From positions 62,001 to 126,000 of the forward strand of contig NZ_OBQD01000011.1 of assembly GCF_900220975.1 (NCBI RefSeq): a DNA stretch of 64,000 bases. Reading direction: 5' to 3'. Origin of the DNA: Rhizobium subbaraonis. GTDB taxonomy: Bacteria > Pseudomonadota > Alphaproteobacteria > Rhizobiales > Rhizobiaceae. Every line of letters begins with the position of its first letter. Position 1 is the first letter of the stretch. Positions 7,635 to 17,525 of the stretch are shown piece by piece. Made by a program: the position numbers and the translations under genes. The notes beneath the pieces were generated by a model. It did not search any database. It was not told where the DNA came from and worked only from the letters and a program-made list of their open reading frames with translations.

Positions 7635-8885
7635 ATGTCAAAGCCCACCGAAGGCCACCGGTTCGCCGCCTTCCGGCACACGTCCTATGCCCGGTTCTTC
7701 GTCTCGCGATTCTTCAATTCGTTCTCGACGCAGATCGTCAGCGTGGCGGTCGGCTGGCAGATGTACGACCTCACCGGCGACCCCTTCATGCTCGGCCTGA
7801 TCGGGCTGGTGCAGTTCGCGCCTGCACTGCTGCTGATCCTCGTCACGGGGTCTGTGGCCGATCGCTACAACCGTCGCATGATCATGGCGGTCTGCTTGGT
7901 GGTGTGCACTCTTTGCGCCGCGGCGCTCCTGGGGCTGACGGCGTTCAGCCTGTTCGCACCGCTGGCCGTCTTCGCGGTTCTGGCCGTATTTGGCATCGCG
8001 CGGGCGTTCTTGGGCCCCGCGATGCAGTCTCTTGCACCCAATCTCGTGCCGGCCAAGGATCTTTCAAACGCGATCGCGTGGAATTCGACGGCGCAGCAGA
8101 CGGCAACGATCGTCGGGCCCGTGACAGGCGGCCTGCTCTATGGGCTGGGGCCGAACGTGCCCTATGTGGTGAGCATCGTTCTGTTTCTGGTGGCATCGGC
8201 GGCCGTCATCTCCATCCCGAAGCCGCCGCAGCGCATGGCCGGCGCTACGAGGAGCTGGGAAAGCCTCGTTGCCGGGTTCCGGTATATCCGCGCGGAGAAG
8301 GTCGTGCTGGGCGCGATCTCGCTGGATCTTTTCGCCGTACTGCTCGGCGGCGCCATCGCCCTGATGCCCGTCTTCGCTCGCGACATCCTTGCACTCGGCC
8401 CGTGGTGGCTTGGGCTGCTGCGCTCGGCGCCGGGCGTCGGATCCGTCGCCATGGCTGTCTGGCTCGCCGCCCACCCGCTCCGCCACCGGGCAGGCCGGCT
8501 GATGCTGATCGGGGTCGGCCTGTTCGGCTTCGCCACGGTCGTCTTCGGACTGTCGCAATGGGCGTGGCTGTCGATCGCGGCGCTGGTCCTGATGGGCGCT
8601 TCCGACATGATATCGGTCTATGTCCGCAATACCCTCGTCATGCTCTGGACGCCGGACGAGCTGCGCGGGCGGGTGACGGCGGTCAACATGGTTTTCATCG
8701 GCGCATCGAACGAACTCGGCGAGTTCAGGGCCGGCACGATGGCATCGGTGATCGGTGCGATTCCTGCCGTGGTGGTCGGGGGCATCGGCACCATCGCGGT
8801 GTCCATTCTGTGGGCCTTCTGGTTCCCCAAGCTGCGCAAGATCGATTCTCTGGCCGTTCCGGACGAGAATCGTCTCTCCGGATGA
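7635..8885 (+). CDS. MFS transporter (EntS-like DHA3 family)
   Basis: 416-residue major facilitator protein with about 12 membrane helices. The loop-2 motif VADRYNRRMIMA (positions about 75-86) is the standard MFS G-x-x-x-D-R/K signature, and the second half contains LRGRVTAVNMVFIGASNELGE, common in the EntS/DHA3 branch. Substrate is unknown; relatives export siderophores or drugs. Divergent from the YggT gene, with 140 bp between start codons, and convergent with the amidotransferase gene. Confidence 0.88.
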   Translation: MSKPTEGHRFAAFRHTSYARFFVSRFFNSFSTQIVSVAVGWQMYDLTGDPFMLGLIGLVQFAPALLLILVTGSVADRYNRRMIMAVCLVVCTLCAAALLGLTAFSLFAPLAVFAVLAVFGIARAFLGPAMQSLAPNLVPAKDLSNAIAWNSTAQQTATIVGPVTGGLLYGLGPNVPYVVSIVLFLVASAAVISIPKPPQRMAGATRSWESLVAGFRYIRAEKVVLGAISLDLFAVLLGGAIALMPVFARDILALGPWWLGLLRSAPGVGSVAMAVWLAAHPLRHRAGRLMLIGVGLFGFATVVFGLSQWAWLSIAALVLMGASDMISVYVRNTLVMLWTPDELRGRVTAVNMVFIGASNELGEFRAGTMASVIGAIPAVVVGGIGTIAVSILWAFWFPKLRKIDSLAVPDENRLSG

Positions 8886-8898
8886 CAGGAGCGCGCGC

Positions 8899-9615
8899 TC
8901 AGTTCTCGTGAAAGACCCGGTCCAGGAAGCCCATCATCCACTGCCTGAGGGCGGCATCGTATATCAGCCGGCCATCGAGATGGGCGCGGCCGACCTGTGC
9001 GCCCGGCAGCTCGAAGCGGTGCGCGCCATGAACCACCCAGCGATGCATCATCGCGAGCGTCAGTTCGCCATGAAATTGTATGCCCCAGGCATTGGCGCCA
9101 TATTTGTAGGCCTGGTTCTCATAGTGCTCGCCTCTGGCCAGGAGCGTGGCGCCGGAGGGGATGGTGAAGCCCTCGCGATGAAACTGGTAGACCATGGACG
9201 GCCAGGCCATCATTTCGCGGCCCTGCTCGGTGGGGCATAGCGGGTACCAGCCGATCTCCGTCATGCCGTCGACATGCGGCCCCACCTCGCCGCCGAGATG
9301 GCGGACCAGCATCTGCGCGCCCAGGCAGATGCCGAGAAACGGCCTGTTTTCGGAGAGAGGCACGGACAGCCAGTCAATCTCGCGTTTGACGTAGTCGAAT
9401 TCGTCATTGGCGCTCATCGGACCGCCAAAGACGACCGCACCGGCATGGCCATCCAGCGTTTCAGGCAGCGGATCTTCCAGGACGGGTCTGCGAATATCCA
9501 GCGCGTAGCCCATCTGCTGGAGAATCTGGCCGACGCGACCGGGACTTGAGGTCTCCTGATGGAGGACGATGAGGATCGGGCGTTTGTCTCCCGGTTGGCG
9601 TGTTTTCTGCAACAT
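8899..9615 (-). CDS. Class I glutamine amidotransferase (GMP synthase-like)
   Basis: 238-residue stand-alone class I glutamine amidotransferase. The nucleophile elbow GICLGAQ places Cys97, and FHGELT supplies His182 and Glu184, completing the catalytic triad. It resembles the GuaA glutaminase domain but has no synthetase partner here; relatives include gamma-glutamyl hydrolases acting on small metabolites. The start at 9615 (MLQKTRQPGDKRPIL) is preceded by AGGA; the frame stays open to 10146 but only as a shadow of the TerB gene. The natural substrate is not deducible. Confidence 0.87.
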   Translation of the reverse strand: MLQKTRQPGDKRPILIVLHQETSSPGRVGQILQQMGYALDIRRPVLEDPLPETLDGHAGAVVFGGPMSANDEFDYVKREIDWLSVPLSENRPFLGICLGAQMLVRHLGGEVGPHVDGMTEIGWYPLCPTEQGREMMAWPSMVYQFHREGFTIPSGATLLARGEHYENQAYKYGANAWGIQFHGELTLAMMHRWVVHGAHRFELPGAQVGRAHLDGRLIYDAALRQWMMGFLDRVFHEN

Positions 9616-9764
9616 CTGGTCCAGGTCCTGACGCACGCGCGCTCCGCTGACGATTGGCGCGCGATGCGTTCTCGGGTTGCAAAATGTCAGAGGCCAGTGG
9701 CCCTGTCCACCCGATTGCCGATGGCGCGCCCCGCATCCGACACCTCGATCGGTCTCGGCATAGG

Positions 9765-10241
9765 CTACTCGTCTCCGGCCGGTTTGCCGTCTCCCTGTCT
9801 GCCCGCGACCTCCTGACGCTTCATGATCCGCTCGCGGCCGGAAACGCCCAGCAGCTCGGCGATCCGCCAGATGGCGTCGTCCTCGAGCTCGCTGCGTTCC
9901 CCGTCCGCATAGACGATCTCCCACAATAGCCCGACGAGATCCACCCGCTGGTCTTCCGACAGTTGCCGCTTCAGCTCGGAGGTGAACTGGAAGAAGTCGA
10001 TCGCTTCGTTGGCGGCAGCCGTTCCTGCTTCCACCAGGTCGTCGAGTTCCCCTTTGTCCAGGCCGTAGAGTGTGCGGAACCGCTCGCGGAGTGCTGCGCG
10101 CTCCGTGTCGAGTACCCGGCCGTCCGATTCCATGACCTGGATGCATAGTGCCATCACGGCCAGGCGCGGATCGCCGGGGGCAAAGGTCTTCTTTTCGCCG
10201 CCTGAAAGGCCGGAGAGAAAACGCTGCAATCGATCTAACAT
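9765..10241 (-). CDS. TerB-like domain protein
   Basis: 158-residue all-alpha protein of the TerB/COG4103 family. Paired acidic helix turns typical of TerB-like domains are visible: VMESDGRVLDTE (residues about 36-47) and IVYADGERSELED (about 109-121), which may bind metal. The start at 10241 is preceded by GGGGCGAC. It lies 126 bp downstream of hemY on the same strand and may belong to the haem/Mic60 transcription unit. Despite the name, tellurite resistance is not implied; function unknown. Confidence 0.8.
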   Translation of the reverse strand: MLDRLQRFLSGLSGGEKKTFAPGDPRLAVMALCIQVMESDGRVLDTERAALRERFRTLYGLDKGELDDLVEAGTAAANEAIDFFQFTSELKRQLSEDQRVDLVGLLWEIVYADGERSELEDDAIWRIAELLGVSGRERIMKRQEVAGRQGDGKPAGDE

Positions 10242-10367
10242 GTCGCCCCTTACGTCACGCACTGTGGCTGCGTATATCCAAAGTGGTCGCAAACCGGGAG
10301 ATCTGCGACACGCGCTTTCCAAGCCTATACGGCAAATACTTCCAAGTGATTGTCGGAAGCATCCGCC

Positions 10368-11990
10368 CTAGAAAAGGCGAAAGCTGCTGCTGCCGTTGCT
10401 CGACGCCCGCTGGCTTTCATTCTTGACCCCGGGATCATCAGGAAGCCCGCCGAAGAACGGCTTCGGCTCGTCCTGCGGCGACACCGGCGAGACTGGCGAT
10501 TTCGCCGGGGAGGCCGGCTTTTCCGGCTCACTTTCGGCGGCCCGCCTGATTTCGATCGGATCCGGCACGCGAGTGGCCGGCTGTTCCGGCTCGGTCGGTC
10601 GGTCCTTCGGGCGGCGGTCGGGTATGGCGACCGGCGGGAGCGTGCGGATTGCCTCCTCGGCGGGGTTGGCGGCGCCTTCTTCCACAGGCCCCTGCCACTC
10701 GCTGACCGGCGTCTTCCACTCGAAGGCATCCAGCTTACCCGTCACCGGTGACACCGGCAGCCATTCCGGCGAGGTGATGCCGTCCGCCGTCCAAGCCGGA
10801 TCGCGCGGCGCCTTCAACGCCTGGTTCATCCAGTGTCGGATGCGGCCCTGATCGCCTGTCTCCGCATCCTCGATATCGGCAAGGAGAAGATAGGCGCGCT
10901 CGCTCGGCGCCAGCCGCGCGGCCGCTTCCGCCTTTGCCCGCGCGACGGCAAATTCGCGTGCGTCCAGTGCAGCCTGCGCCACCGCAAACAGCGTCTCCGC
11001 GTTGTTCGGGTGCAGTGCCTCCAGCTTCTGGGCGCGCTTGTAGCGGTCGAGCGCTGAATCGCCGGCGCGGGAATGGATGAACAGGCGCGCCACGTCCGGA
11101 TGCGGCGTCGCCTTCCAGAGGCGTTCGAGAATGTGGGAGGCCTTGCGCAGGTTGCCTTCGCGCAGATAGGCCTTGGCGGCGATCAGGCCCGCGGGAATGA
11201 ACGTCTCGTCGATCTTCAGGGCAGCCTGCGCATCGTCCCTTGCCCCCTTGGGATCGGTTTCGCTTTCCAGCTTTGCGCCGGCGCGGGCCGTCAGGATCAC
11301 CATCTTGCGCCGATCGAGCTGCTTGCGCTCTTCCGGCGAGGCCGCCTTGTGCTGGTCCAGCAGTTTCAGGGCGTGGTCCCACTCGCCGGTCTGCGAGCGA
11401 TGCTCGAGAACCGCATCGGCGGCCCAGGGAAGCTGCGGCGCATTTTCGGCGGCGCGCTCGGCATATTGCCGCGCGGCCTCCACAGCACCCAGGCGACGTG
11501 CTTCCAGGTACAGCCCGCGCAGTCCCAGTTCTCGCGTTTCCGGATCGTCGGCCATTAGCTCGAACTTCCGCCGCGCATCGTCGTGATGCCCCTCGATGAG
11601 GGCCGCCTGCGCTTCGAGGAGATGGACGAGCGGCTCCTGGTCGGCGTTGATGAGGCCCTTGGTCCGGGCCAGCATCTTGCGGGCGGAGGCCGCGTCGCCT
11701 GCCCCCGCCGCGATCAGCCCGGTCGACAGAGCCTGATAGCCGCGGTCGCGCTTGCGGGCGCGGAAATGGCGTTGGAGCGCGTAGGGCGAGGTCAGCACCA
11801 CGCGCAGCACCCACCACGTGAGAAGGATGGCCGCGATTACGGAAACGGCTATGGTCGCCGCCACCATCAGACTCATCGCAATGCGCTGGCCCTGCCAAAT
11901 GATCGAAAGTTCGCCGGGCCGGTCGGCGAGCCAGGCAAAGCCTGCGCCGAGTGCCAGGACGATCAGAACGAAGAAGAGCAATCTTGTCAT
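10368..11990 (-). CDS. hemY: HemY-like inner-membrane TPR protein
   Basis: 540-residue protein with two N-terminal membrane helices (about residues 2-22 and 41-63), a HemY N-terminal domain, a long helical TPR-like region to about residue 400 and a Pro/Glu-rich tail of about 110 residues. This is the porphyrin-pathway-associated HemY of proteobacteria, not the Bacillus protoporphyrinogen oxidase of the same name; its biochemical role is unclear. The start at 11990 (MTRLLFF) follows GAGGCGAAA; the upstream frame to 12140 is a shadow of the Mic60 gene. It is 14 bp downstream of that gene, in the order hemC-hemD-mic60-hemY. Confidence 0.9.
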   Translation of the reverse strand: MTRLLFFVLIVLALGAGFAWLADRPGELSIIWQGQRIAMSLMVAATIAVSVIAAILLTWWVLRVVLTSPYALQRHFRARKRDRGYQALSTGLIAAGAGDAASARKMLARTKGLINADQEPLVHLLEAQAALIEGHHDDARRKFELMADDPETRELGLRGLYLEARRLGAVEAARQYAERAAENAPQLPWAADAVLEHRSQTGEWDHALKLLDQHKAASPEERKQLDRRKMVILTARAGAKLESETDPKGARDDAQAALKIDETFIPAGLIAAKAYLREGNLRKASHILERLWKATPHPDVARLFIHSRAGDSALDRYKRAQKLEALHPNNAETLFAVAQAALDAREFAVARAKAEAAARLAPSERAYLLLADIEDAETGDQGRIRHWMNQALKAPRDPAWTADGITSPEWLPVSPVTGKLDAFEWKTPVSEWQGPVEEGAANPAEEAIRTLPPVAIPDRRPKDRPTEPEQPATRVPDPIEIRRAAESEPEKPASPAKSPVSPVSPQDEPKPFFGGLPDDPGVKNESQRASSNGSSSFRLF

Positions 11991-12004
11991 TTTCGCCTCG
12001 CCCC

Positions 12005-13279
12005 TCAGTTCTGGTTGCCGCTCTGCGTCATGGCGCCGGATACGATGGCGCCGACGCTCTCTTCGACTGTGATGCGCTGGTCCAGCGCCGTTTTGAAGTC
12101 CGCGCCGGCGTTGCGGGCGACTTCGGGCAGAGTCTGCCATTCGATCTGCGCGCCTTTAAAGTCGCCGTTCTGCAGCTTGTTCTCGATCCGCGCGACGATG
12201 GCCTCGGGCGTGTCGCCCTCGACGCTGCCGACGGGGCGCACCGTGATTGCGGAAGATGCGCTGGCCATCAGTCGCGCGACGATGCCCTGATCGCCGGTCG
12301 GCTGATGCACCGCCTCGATCATCCGATCGGCGATCGGCTGGAAGTCGCGAACGAGATCGGAGCGGGACTGCACTCCGGTAGCGGCCTGCGCCCGAAGCGT
12401 GGCGGCCGACGGGTCGTCGGGCGAGACGCTGACATAGGCTTCGAGCTCGGCCAGATAGGGGCCGCCGCGATCGATCGCCGTCTTCAAGGCGGTCGCTGCC
12501 ACGGCACGTGCCATCGCCACGTCGCTGCGCGGCTCGGCAAGCTTCTGCTCCGCAGCGTCGATCCGCTGGCCCAGCTGTGCCGAGCGATCGGCAGCGGCGC
12601 GCTCGGCTGTCGCCGCCTGCTCACGCAGCGCGGCCATGTCCGAGCTCAACTTGGCAACGGTCGCCTCCAGCGTCGCGATCGACTGCTGGGCCTCCTCGCC
12701 GAGTGTTGCGCCGGCGGGATTGTCCGTCGCCGTCCGTTCTAGCGCGGACAAGCGCGTCTCGATGGGCTGAAGGTCGGCGGCAGCCGAACTTGCGGAGGAC
12801 TGCAGAGCTGCTAGGCGCGACTTCAGCGTTTCGACCTCGGCCTTGACCGCCGTCATGTCTCCGCCGTTCCGTCCCTCCGGCCCAAGTGCCGGGAGGTATC
12901 CGCCATATTGCAGGGCGCCGGCGCCTGCGAGCGCCACCAGGCCACCGACGATGGCCGCGGCAAGGGCCCCAGATTTTCCGGCCCGGTGCTCGGGCTTGGG
13001 GGGCTCATCGAAACGAGGCTGCGAGAAGGTTTCCGCCGTGGTGTCACGAGCAGAGGAATGCGAGGCGGGGGAAGAATCTTCGGCCGGCGCCCCCGCGGCC
13101 GCCGGAACGGGCTCATCCGCCGCGGTGGAGGACGCCGTGTGATCGGCCGGTTGCACGTCGGAAGGCATATCCGGCTGGATTGCCTCCTTTGCCTCTTCCG
13201 TTGACGGTGACGCTTCGAGGTCGATGGTCACGGGCGGCTCGCCTGCCTTCTTTCGGCGTGTCGGCTTTTCCGGTTCCAT
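12005..13279 (-). CDS. Mitofilin/Mic60-like membrane protein
   Basis: 424-residue homologue of the alphaproteobacterial Mic60 (COG4223). Domain order: a disordered acidic/Pro/Ala N-terminus, a single membrane helix (about residues 103-127, GALAAAIVGGLVALAGAGAL), a long Ala/Glu-rich coiled coil (about 140-300), and a C-terminal mitofilin-like helical domain ending near SGAMTQSG. A perfect AAGGAGG ribosome-binding site fixes the start at 13279 rather than the upstream TTG at 13300. Mitochondrial Mic60 shapes cristae junctions; alphaproteobacterial Mic60 genes are known to lie beside hemY and haem synthesis genes, exactly as here. Likely anchors or shapes the inner membrane, possibly through contacts with outer-membrane proteins. 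Confidence 0.85.
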   Translation of the reverse strand: MEPEKPTRRKKAGEPPVTIDLEASPSTEEAKEAIQPDMPSDVQPADHTASSTAADEPVPAAAGAPAEDSSPASHSSARDTTAETFSQPRFDEPPKPEHRAGKSGALAAAIVGGLVALAGAGALQYGGYLPALGPEGRNGGDMTAVKAEVETLKSRLAALQSSASSAAADLQPIETRLSALERTATDNPAGATLGEEAQQSIATLEATVAKLSSDMAALREQAATAERAAADRSAQLGQRIDAAEQKLAEPRSDVAMARAVAATALKTAIDRGGPYLAELEAYVSVSPDDPSAATLRAQAATGVQSRSDLVRDFQPIADRMIEAVHQPTGDQGIVARLMASASSAITVRPVGSVEGDTPEAIVARIENKLQNGDFKGAQIEWQTLPEVARNAGADFKTALDQRITVEESVGAIVSGAMTQSGNQN

Positions 13280-13396
13280 GACGGCCTCCTTGTTTTGCAA
13301 TGCGATAGGTAAAACTAGTAAGGGAAGGTGGCGAGGGAAAGCCCCTCCTTCGATTTAAGCGGCCATCGATCGGCGGAAGCGGTCCGAGTACAACTC

Positions 13397-14125
13397 TCAG
13401 AGCAGGTCCAGCAGGGCTTCTTCGGTCGGCATCGCCGCCACGACGACGGAATTCGAAAAACGTTCCGGCACCACGGAAGCGACGTTGCGGCTGATACAGA
13501 GGAACAGCGTGTTTTCGAGGCTGTCCAGATGCTCGCTCACGAGCGGCAGTTCGAAGAAGTGCCGCGCCGCCTCGCGCGAATAGAGAAGCACGGCATCGGC
13601 ATGTTCGTCGATAATCAGTGGACGCAATTCCGTTCGTTTCGGGCGCACCGCTTCCATGCGGTAGCATTCGGCGACATCATAGATAACCTCCTCCGCATCC
13701 AGGCGCTTTTCGAATTGCCTGGAACGGGGCACACCTGCCAGATAAAGCAGCGGATCGGCCGGCACGCCGTATTGCTGGCGGTGGGAGACGATCAGGTCTG
13801 CGAGGCTGTTTCCGTCGCTGCCTTCCGAGGCAAGAACGGTGCGGAAGCCTGCTTCGTTCGCCGCTCGCGCGGTTGCGCGGCCGACTGCGAAAACGGTGGT
13901 CAGCAGGTGCCGGTCGATATCGGGTCCTATGGACCGAAGCACCCTTGCGGCCTCCGCGCTCGTGATCGCGATCGCCGAATGCTGCCGACACAGGCCGGCC
14001 ATTGCCGCCTGTGTGTCGTGCACCGGCTTTGCCAGCGCGACGACAGCCGGCGCGTGGCCAAGGGCTGCAAGTTTCGCGGCGGTCCGTTCTGCCGAAGCCT
14101 GCGGTCGAACGACGAGAACGCGCAT
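13397..14125 (-). CDS. hemD: Uroporphyrinogen-III synthase
   Basis: 242-residue enzyme that closes and isomerises hydroxymethylbilane to uroporphyrinogen III, the branch point to haem, sirohaem and cobalamin. Sequence identity in this family is low, but the N-terminal VLVVRPQASAERTAAKL, the AITSAEAARVL segment, the VFAVGRATARAA strand-turn and AVLLYSREAARHFFEL fit, and the gene follows hemC directly. Its ATG shares one base with the hemC TGA (TGATG), indicating translational coupling. Confidence 0.9.
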   Translation of the reverse strand: MRVLVVRPQASAERTAAKLAALGHAPAVVALAKPVHDTQAAMAGLCRQHSAIAITSAEAARVLRSIGPDIDRHLLTTVFAVGRATARAANEAGFRTVLASEGSDGNSLADLIVSHRQQYGVPADPLLYLAGVPRSRQFEKRLDAEEVIYDVAECYRMEAVRPKRTELRPLIIDEHADAVLLYSREAARHFFELPLVSEHLDSLENTLFLCISRNVASVVPERFSNSVVVAAMPTEEALLDLL

Positions 14126-15054
14126 CAGCGCCACCCGTCGAAGAACGACGTGCCGGCCGTTTCACGGACGGCATGGCCCGCCTTTTCGCCGAGTTCGGCG
14201 GCGTCCGTTGCCATCCCCTCGCTCTGCGCTTCGTGGAAACGCGAGCCGTCGGGCGTCAGGATCATGCCGCGGAAGCGGAGGCGTCCGCCCTCGCAGAGGG
14301 CATATCCGGCGATCGGCGTCCGACAGGAGCCGTCGAGCACGGCAAGGAAGGCGCGTTCGCACGTTACGGCGTCGCTCGTCGCCCGGTCGTTGATCGCAGC
14401 CAGCAGATCGCCGATCCGGCGGTCGCCGATCCGCGCCTCGACGCAGATTGCGCCTTGCGCGGGGGCGGGCAGGAACATGTCGGTTTCGAGGATTTGCGTG
14501 GCGACGTCCTGCTTGCCGATCCGTTTCAGGCCGGCATAGGCGAGCAGCGTGGCGTCCGCTTGCCCTTCGGCGAGCTTGCGCAAGCGCGTATCGACCTGGC
14601 CACGGAACGTCACCACGTTGATGTCCGGCCGCAGCTTGCGGATCTGCGCCTGCCGCCGCAGCGATGCGGAGCCGACTGTCGCGCCGTAGGGAAGGTCGGG
14701 AAGCTTTGCCGCCGTCCGGCCCACGAAGGCGTCGCGGGGGTCCTCGCGGGGCAGGAAGGCTGCGAGCTCCAGGCCCTCCGGCAGGCGTGTCGACATGTCC
14801 TTGGAGGAATGCACGGCGAAGTCCAGGTCGCCGGAAAACAGCTGCGCCTCGATCTCCTCGGTAAACAGCCCCTTGCCGCCGATTTCCGACAGCGCCCGGT
14901 CGGTGATGCGGTCGCCCTTCGTGGAGAGCACGACGATCTCGAACATCTCCTCGGGCAGGCCGTGCGCCGCCATCAGGCGCGCGCGCGTCTCGTGCGCCTG
15001 TGCCAGTGCGAGCGGGCTGCCGCGCGTGCCGATCCTGAAAGGTTTTGTTTGCAT
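14125..15054 (-). CDS. hemC: Porphobilinogen deaminase (hydroxymethylbilane synthase)
   Basis: 309-residue cytosolic enzyme that joins four porphobilinogens into hydroxymethylbilane. The dipyrromethane cofactor is attached to Cys244 in [10 protein letters not shown]; the catalytic Asp78 is in [11 protein letters not shown], and the [12 protein letters not shown] start and SASLRRQAQ motif are clear. Length is normal. First gene of the minus-strand haem cluster; the 73-bp gap to the divergent tsaD must hold both promoters. Confidence 0.97.
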   Translation of the reverse strand: MQTKPFRIGTRGSPLALAQAHETRARLMAAHGLPEEMFEIVVLSTKGDRITDRALSEIGGKGLFTEEIEAQLFSGDLDFAVHSSKDMSTRLPEGLELAAFLPREDPRDAFVGRTAAKLPDLPYGATVGSASLRRQAQIRKLRPDINVVTFRGQVDTRLRKLAEGQADATLLAYAGLKRIGKQDVATQILETDMFLPAPAQGAICVEARIGDRRIGDLLAAINDRATSDAVTCERAFLAVLDGSCRTPIAGYALCEGGRLRFRGMILTPDGSRFHEAQSEGMATDAAELGEKAGHAVRETAGTSFFDGWR

Positions 15055-15127
15055 CCGCCTTGATCCGTTGTTACCGGAAGCTCTCGTAACCGGCTTTTAC
15101 CACCATCGCAATGAAACAGCGTGCTTC

Positions 15128-16222
15128 ATGTCGTCCCACCTGACCATCCTTGGCATTGAAACGAGCTGCGACGAAACGGCCGCCGCCGTCGTCGTGCGCG
15201 ATGAGGCCGGGCAGGGGACGATTCTCGGCGATGTCGTGCTCAGCCAGCTGGACGAACACAGCGCCTATGGCGGGGTCGTTCCGGAAATTGCGGCGCGCGC
15301 CCATGTGGAAGCACTGGACGATCTGATCCTTCAGGCGCTTGCGAAAGCGAACATGACGCTGGCCGACATCGACGCTATTGCCGCGACCAGCGGGCCGGGA
15401 CTTATCGGCGGTCTCATCGTCGGTCTGATGACGGGAAAAGCGATCGCGCGCGCCACTGCAAAGCCGCTCTATGCCGTCAACCATCTCGAAGGACATGCGC
15501 TGACGGCGCGCCTTACCGACAAGCTGGATTTCCCCTATCTGATGCTGCTCGTGTCGGGCGGGCATACGCAGCTCGTGCTGGTGCGCGGCGTGGGTGAATA
15601 TGAGCGCTGGGGAACGACCATCGACGATGCGCTCGGCGAGGCTTTCGACAAGACGGCCAAGCTTCTGGGCCTTCCCTATCCCGGTGGACCCGCGGTGGAA
15701 CGGGCGGCCGCATCCGGCAATGCGGACCGCTTCACCTTTCCGAGGCCGCTGGTCGGTGAAAAGCGGCTGGATTTCTCCTTTTCGGGACTGAAGACCGCCG
15801 TTCGCCAGGCGGCGCAGTCGATCGAGCCGGTTTCCGAGCAGGACGTGGCAGATATCTGCGCGTCGTTCCAGAAGGCCGTCTCCCGCACGTTGCAGGACAG
15901 GATCGGACGCGGCCTGGAGCGCTTCCGACAGGAATTTCCCGACGCCTCGCAGCCGGCGCTGGTGGTTGCAGGCGGCGTCGCCGCAAACAAGGTTCTGCGC
16001 GCGACATTGCAGGAGCTTTGCGATCGCAACCGCTTCCGCTTCGTCGCGCCGCCGCTCGCTCTTTGCACCGACAACGCGGCGATGATCGCCTGGGCCGGCC
16101 TTGAGCGCATGGCCGCGGGCCTTGCGGCAGACGAATTGTCGGTGTCTCCTCGCTCGCGCTGGCCGCTCGACGCCGATGCTGCTGCCATTCTCGGCTCCGG
16201 CAAGAGGGGAGCCAAGGCATGA
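15128..16222 (+). CDS. tsaD: tRNA threonylcarbamoyladenosine transferase TsaD
   Basis: 364-residue ASKHA-fold protein that transfers the threonylcarbamoyl group from TC-AMP to A37 of ANN-decoding tRNAs, working with TsaB and TsaE. The N-terminal [16 protein letters not shown] and the metal-binding His119/His123 pair in NHLEGHAL are present, as are [10 protein letters not shown] and the C-terminal [12 protein letters not shown]. The frame is open back to 14795 but that stretch lies opposite hemC; the ATG at 15128 matches the family start. Overlaps gpsA by ATGA. Confidence 0.96.
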   Translation: MSSHLTILGIETSCDETAAAVVVRDEAGQGTILGDVVLSQLDEHSAYGGVVPEIAARAHVEALDDLILQALAKANMTLADIDAIAATSGPGLIGGLIVGLMTGKAIARATAKPLYAVNHLEGHALTARLTDKLDFPYLMLLVSGGHTQLVLVRGVGEYERWGTTIDDALGEAFDKTAKLLGLPYPGGPAVERAAASGNADRFTFPRPLVGEKRLDFSFSGLKTAVRQAAQSIEPVSEQDVADICASFQKAVSRTLQDRIGRGLERFRQEFPDASQPALVVAGGVAANKVLRATLQELCDRNRFRFVAPPLALCTDNAAMIAWAGLERMAAGLAADELSVSPRSRWPLDADAAAILGSGKRGAKA

Positions 16223-17223
16223 GGACGAACCCGCATGTCGTGGTTGTCGGTGCCGGTGCTTTCGGCACGGCCCTTGCCACAGTGGTGGCGCAGACGGGGG
16301 ATGTTCCCGTTGCCCTGCTAGCACGGCGTGACGAGACCGTGCGCGAGATCCGCGACACAAGGCGCAACGAAACCGTTCTGCCGGGCATCGCATTGTCGGC
16401 GTCGCTTGCCGTTACGACCGATCCGGCCGTCCTGAGGCAGGCGCCGGTCGTTCTTTTCGCCATGCCGTCGCAGGTGCAGCGCGAGGCTGCGCGCGAGCTC
16501 GCCTCATTTCTTGCCGACGGGGCTTCGGTCGTCATCTGCGCCAAGGGGATGGAGAAGGCAAGCGGTCGCCTTCTGACCGACGTTCTGGAAGAGGAACTGC
16601 CGAGGCAGCATGTCGCGGTTCTTTCCGGACCCGGCTTTGCGGCCGATATTGCCCGCGGGCTGCCGACGGCCATGGTCGTCGCAGCGGCGACGATGGAGAA
16701 GGCCGCCGAACTTGCGCGCGTCCTTTCCGGCCCGACCTTCCGACTGTATCCGTCCGCCGACCGGATCGGCGTGCAGCTCGGCGGGGCGTTGAAGAACGTG
16801 CTTGCGATCGCCTGCGGCATCGTCGAGGGCGCCGGGCTCGGCGATTCCGCCCGCGCCGCGCTGATTTCGCGGGGCCTTGCGGAGATGTCGCGCTTCGTCG
16901 CCGCGCATGACGGCGACGCGGCCACGGTGACGGGCCTGTCGGGGCTCGGCGATCTTGTTCTCACCGGCACCAGCCACCAATCGCGCAACCTGCGCTTCGG
17001 CATCGCGCTCGGGCGGCAGGGCAATGCCGATGGCTGGTCGGGCGACCTCGTCGAAGGCGCCTTTGCCGCCGGCGTCGCCTCGCAGGTGGCCACCGAGCGC
17101 AAGATCGACATGCCGATCACCGATGCGGTCGCCGCCATCATCGACGGCAAGCTGGATCTGCCGACGGCGATCGGGAAACTGATGACCCGACCCATTACCC
17201 AGGAATTCAAAGAGAAAGGATAA
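16219..17223 (+). CDS. gpsA: Glycerol-3-phosphate dehydrogenase [NAD(P)+]
   Basis: 334-residue cytosolic dehydrogenase that reduces dihydroxyacetone phosphate to sn-glycerol-3-phosphate for phospholipid synthesis. The Rossmann motif [12 protein letters not shown] is at residues about 8-19, the catalytic Lys is in [15 protein letters not shown], and [12 protein letters not shown] is characteristic. Start overlaps tsaD by 4 bp, so the genes are translationally coupled, an arrangement common in rhizobia. Confidence 0.96.
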   Translation: MRTNPHVVVVGAGAFGTALATVVAQTGDVPVALLARRDETVREIRDTRRNETVLPGIALSASLAVTTDPAVLRQAPVVLFAMPSQVQREAARELASFLADGASVVICAKGMEKASGRLLTDVLEEELPRQHVAVLSGPGFAADIARGLPTAMVVAAATMEKAAELARVLSGPTFRLYPSADRIGVQLGGALKNVLAIACGIVEGAGLGDSARAALISRGLAEMSRFVAAHDGDAATVTGLSGLGDLVLTGTSHQSRNLRFGIALGRQGNADGWSGDLVEGAFAAGVASQVATERKIDMPITDAVAAIIDGKLDLPTAIGKLMTRPITQEFKEKG

Positions 17224-17226
17224 GTC

Positions 17227-17520
17227 GTGCTGTTTGCCATCCTCTGCACCGACAAGCCTGGCGCACTGCAGCTGCGTCTCGACACCCGCCCCGAACATGT
17301 GGCGCATCTCAACAGGCTGAACGAAGAGGACAAGCTTGCCTTCGCCGGTCCCTTTCTCGACGCCGACGGCAAGCCCAATGGCAGCCTCGTGGTGGTGAAG
17401 GCCGACAGCATCGAGGCGGCCCGGGCGCTGGCCGAAGCCGATCCCTACGCCAAGGCCGGGCTGTTCGCCACGGTGGACGTAAAGCCGTGGAACTGGGTCT
17501 TCAACAATCCGGAGGCCTGA
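17227..17520 (+). CDS. YciI-like protein
   Basis: 97-residue alpha-beta protein of the YciI family, a ferredoxin-like fold related to muconolactone isomerase. Typical elements are the MLFAILCTDKPGAL start, the conserved His in RPEHVAHLN, FAGPFLDADGKPNGSL and the FATVDVKPWNWVF end. It begins with GTG, 3 bp after the gpsA stop and just after AAAGGATAAG. No reaction is assigned; the conserved His/Asp suggest a small-molecule enzyme. Confidence 0.88.
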   Translation: MLFAILCTDKPGALQLRLDTRPEHVAHLNRLNEEDKLAFAGPFLDADGKPNGSLVVVKADSIEAARALAEADPYAKAGLFATVDVKPWNWVFNNPEA

Positions 17521-17525
17521 CGTCG

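Noticed and set aside
9616-10146. N-terminal extension of the glutamine amidotransferase
   Set aside because: The added residues are an out-of-frame shadow of the TerB gene, and the amidotransferase domain starts cleanly at 9615.
9765-10241. Tellurite resistance operon
   Set aside because: Only a TerB-like domain is present; terC, terD, terZ and related genes are absent, so the family name is not a function.
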